The position numbers and the translations under genes are program-made. Below, piece by piece: positions 5,008 through 6,256 of a stretch of DNA of 6,256 nt. This DNA is from Deltaproteobacteria bacterium (GTDB lineage Bacteria; Desulfobacterota; Desulfobacteria; Desulfobacterales; Desulfatirhabdiaceae). The notes beneath the pieces are model-generated. The model did not search any database and was not told the origin of the DNA. It saw nothing but the letters and a program-made list of their open reading frames with translations. The DNA lies in NCBI GenBank assembly GCA_026388755.1, contig JAPLJE010000347.1, forward strand, positions 1 through 6,256. The letters run 5' to 3'. Each line of letters starts with the position of its first letter. The stretch's first letter is position 1.

Positions 5008-6256
5008 ATGAACAGCATCATTAAAAAAAACTCTGACACGGACTTGGTATTTTTTCTTAGCGATCTCATCGGAAATCAGGTGCGTTTGAACAATAAAAAG
5101 ATCGGAAAGCTGGACGATCTGATTATCGTCGAACAGGAAAAGCTGCCCGAAGTGACCTGTATCACCGTAAGCCGTCCCTTCGGTCACAAATCTCTTATGA
5201 TTCCCGTCAACCGGGTATCCAGCTTCGGACGGGATGTCATCGTTGTCGATATTGCATCAATCGAGGGCTACGAAGGAGAGCCGGAAGAAAATCAACTTCT
5301 GTTGAAAGACCATATCCTGGATAAAAAAGTCATTGATCTGGATGACAATGATATTGATATTGTATATGACGTAAAACTGCTACTGCGGGGCCGTCGAATG
5401 TATGTCACCGATGTGGATTTCAGCAGATATGGTCTGATCAAACGGATAGGGTTGAGTTATGTCGCTGAATTGATCTATCATCTGGCGGAAGTGTTTAAAA
5501 AGGAAACCATTTCCTGGAGCTATGTTCAGCGGCTTCCGGAAAAGATGGGAAGCTTCAAGGGCAACGTAAAACTGAACATCCTCAAGGAAACATTGCCGGA
5601 AATCCATCCTGTGGATATGGCGGATATTCTGGAAGAACTTCCGGAAGAACAGCGGATAGCCGTCTTCAACGAACTTGAAACCGAGCATGCCTCTGATACT
5701 CTGGAAGAAATCGAGCCGCGGGTTCAGCGCGCCATTATTTCATCCCTGACAAAGGAACGTAATGCCGAACTGGTAGGAGACATGACTCCGGCTCAGGCTG
5801 CGGATGTTCTGTCAGTCCTGCCGACACCCGATGCCGAAGAGATTCTCGATCTGATGAATCCTACAGATGCGGAACAGATCGAGACCATTATGGAAAAACA
5901 GGATCACACCATCAGCGATCTGGTCACCAGCCACTACATCTGCCTGACGCCAGAAATCCCTGCAGCAGTGGTTATTGCTGATTTTCGACGTCTGGCAATG
6001 GAAGCAGATGTTGTGGACTATCTTTATGTAACAGGCCCGGACAACCGCCTGCTGGGGGTCGTCAGCCTGGCCGAGCTACTTATGGCCGAGCCCAGAACTC
6101 CGCTTTCCGATATTATGAGTACCCAGGTTATCAGTCTGGATAGAGGCGATTCCATCAGCGATGCGGAAGAAAAGTTTACCCGCTATTCTTTTTCCGCATT
6201 GCCGGTGATAAACACGGACGACATCCTCTATGGCGTGGTGCCATTTCGCGATATCA
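5008..6256 (+). CDS. PRC-barrel / MgtE N-domain / CBS protein, candidate Mg2+-sensing regulator (3' end beyond window)
   Basis: The 416 visible residues start at ATG 5008, seven bases after GGGAG. Residues about 12-90 (LSDLIGNQVRLNNKKIGKLD, later IPVNRVSSF) resemble a PRC-barrel domain, and about 102-158 (ILDKKVIDLDDNDIDIVYDV, then MYVTDVDFSRYGLIKRIG) a second one. About 192-296 is an MgtE N-domain: HPVDMADILEELPEEQR, then repeated short acidic helices (DMTPAQAADVLSVLPTPDAE, LDLMNPTDAEQIETIMEKQD). From about 300 a CBS pair begins: HYICLTPEIPAAVVIADFRR with YLYVTGPDNRLLGVVSLAEL, then DIMSTQVISLDRGDSISDAE, with the second CBS cut by the edge. In MgtE the N and CBS domains bind Mg2+ and close the channel when Mg2+ is plentiful. 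Here they follow an NRAMP-fold transporter, so the protein is probably its cytosolic regulator. If a membrane domain follows beyond the window, it would instead be a complete MgtE. Confidence 0.88.
   Translation, partial: MNSIIKKNSDTDLVFFLSDLIGNQVRLNNKKIGKLDDLIIVEQEKLPEVTCITVSRPFGHKSLMIPVNRVSSFGRDVIVVDIASIEGYEGEPEENQLLLKDHILDKKVIDLDDNDIDIVYDVKLLLRGRRMYVTDVDFSRYGLIKRIGLSYVAELIYHLAEVFKKETISWSYVQRLPEKMGSFKGNVKLNILKETLPEIHPVDMADILEELPEEQRIAVFNELETEHASDTLEEIEPRVQRAIISSLTKERNAELVGDMTPAQAADVLSVLPTPDAEEILDLMNPTDAEQIETIMEKQDHTISDLVTSHYICLTPEIPAAVVIADFRRLAMEADVVDYLYVTGPDNRLLGVVSLAELLMAEPRTPLSDIMSTQVISLDRGDSISDAEEKFTRYSFSALPVINTDDILYGVVPFRDI

Overview
The window suggests an anaerobic Gram-negative bacterium, most likely a Desulfobacterota-type organism. 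This is inference from gene content: a ferredoxin-dependent 2-oxoacid oxidoreductase subunit next to CoA-thioester enzymes, a periplasmic CDP-diacylglycerol-hydrolase-like gene, and a remnant of a C-terminal module common in environmental signalling proteins. Base composition is near 50% GC. No rRNA, tRNA, CRISPR array or insertion sequence was seen.

Left half (1-3042, all minus strand). Reading in the direction of transcription there is: a remnant of a sensor-protein C-terminal module (about 3042-2905); a CDP-diacylglycerol pyrophosphatase-like gene whose signal-peptide frame and catalytic frame are out of register (2864-2234); a 60-residue Cys/His/Trp-rich protein (2155-1973); an indolepyruvate:ferredoxin oxidoreductase beta-type subunit without its alpha partner nearby (1919-1344); an ECH1-like dienoyl-CoA isomerase of the crotonase superfamily (1329-523); and a family III CoA-transferase / alpha-methylacyl-CoA racemase-like enzyme cut by the window edge (471-1). 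The last three are tightly spaced and probably form an operon for oxidising 2-oxoacid-derived or branched/unsaturated acyl-CoA compounds. An 11-bp tandem repeat carrying Shine-Dalgarno and ATG sequences sits at the start of the last gene.

Middle (2865-3536). A divergent intergenic region of about 670 bp, containing the sensor remnant and, nearer the right-hand operon, overlapping inverted repeats that could form mutually exclusive stems.

Right half (3537-6256, plus strand). A compact three-gene operon: an SLC11/NRAMP-fold transporter with substrate-site substitutions like those of NRAMP-related magnesium transporters (DPGN replaced by DAGG, MPH replaced by APW); a previously easy-to-miss 57-residue single-span membrane protein (4821-4994); and a protein with PRC-barrel-like domains, the MgtE N-domain and CBS domains (5008 to beyond the window). 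The third gene carries the cytosolic magnesium-sensing parts of MgtE. The operon therefore looks like a multi-component Mg2+ uptake system in which an NRAMP-fold permease is controlled by a separately encoded MgtE-type sensor, possibly bridged by the small membrane protein. This is the most interesting content of the window.
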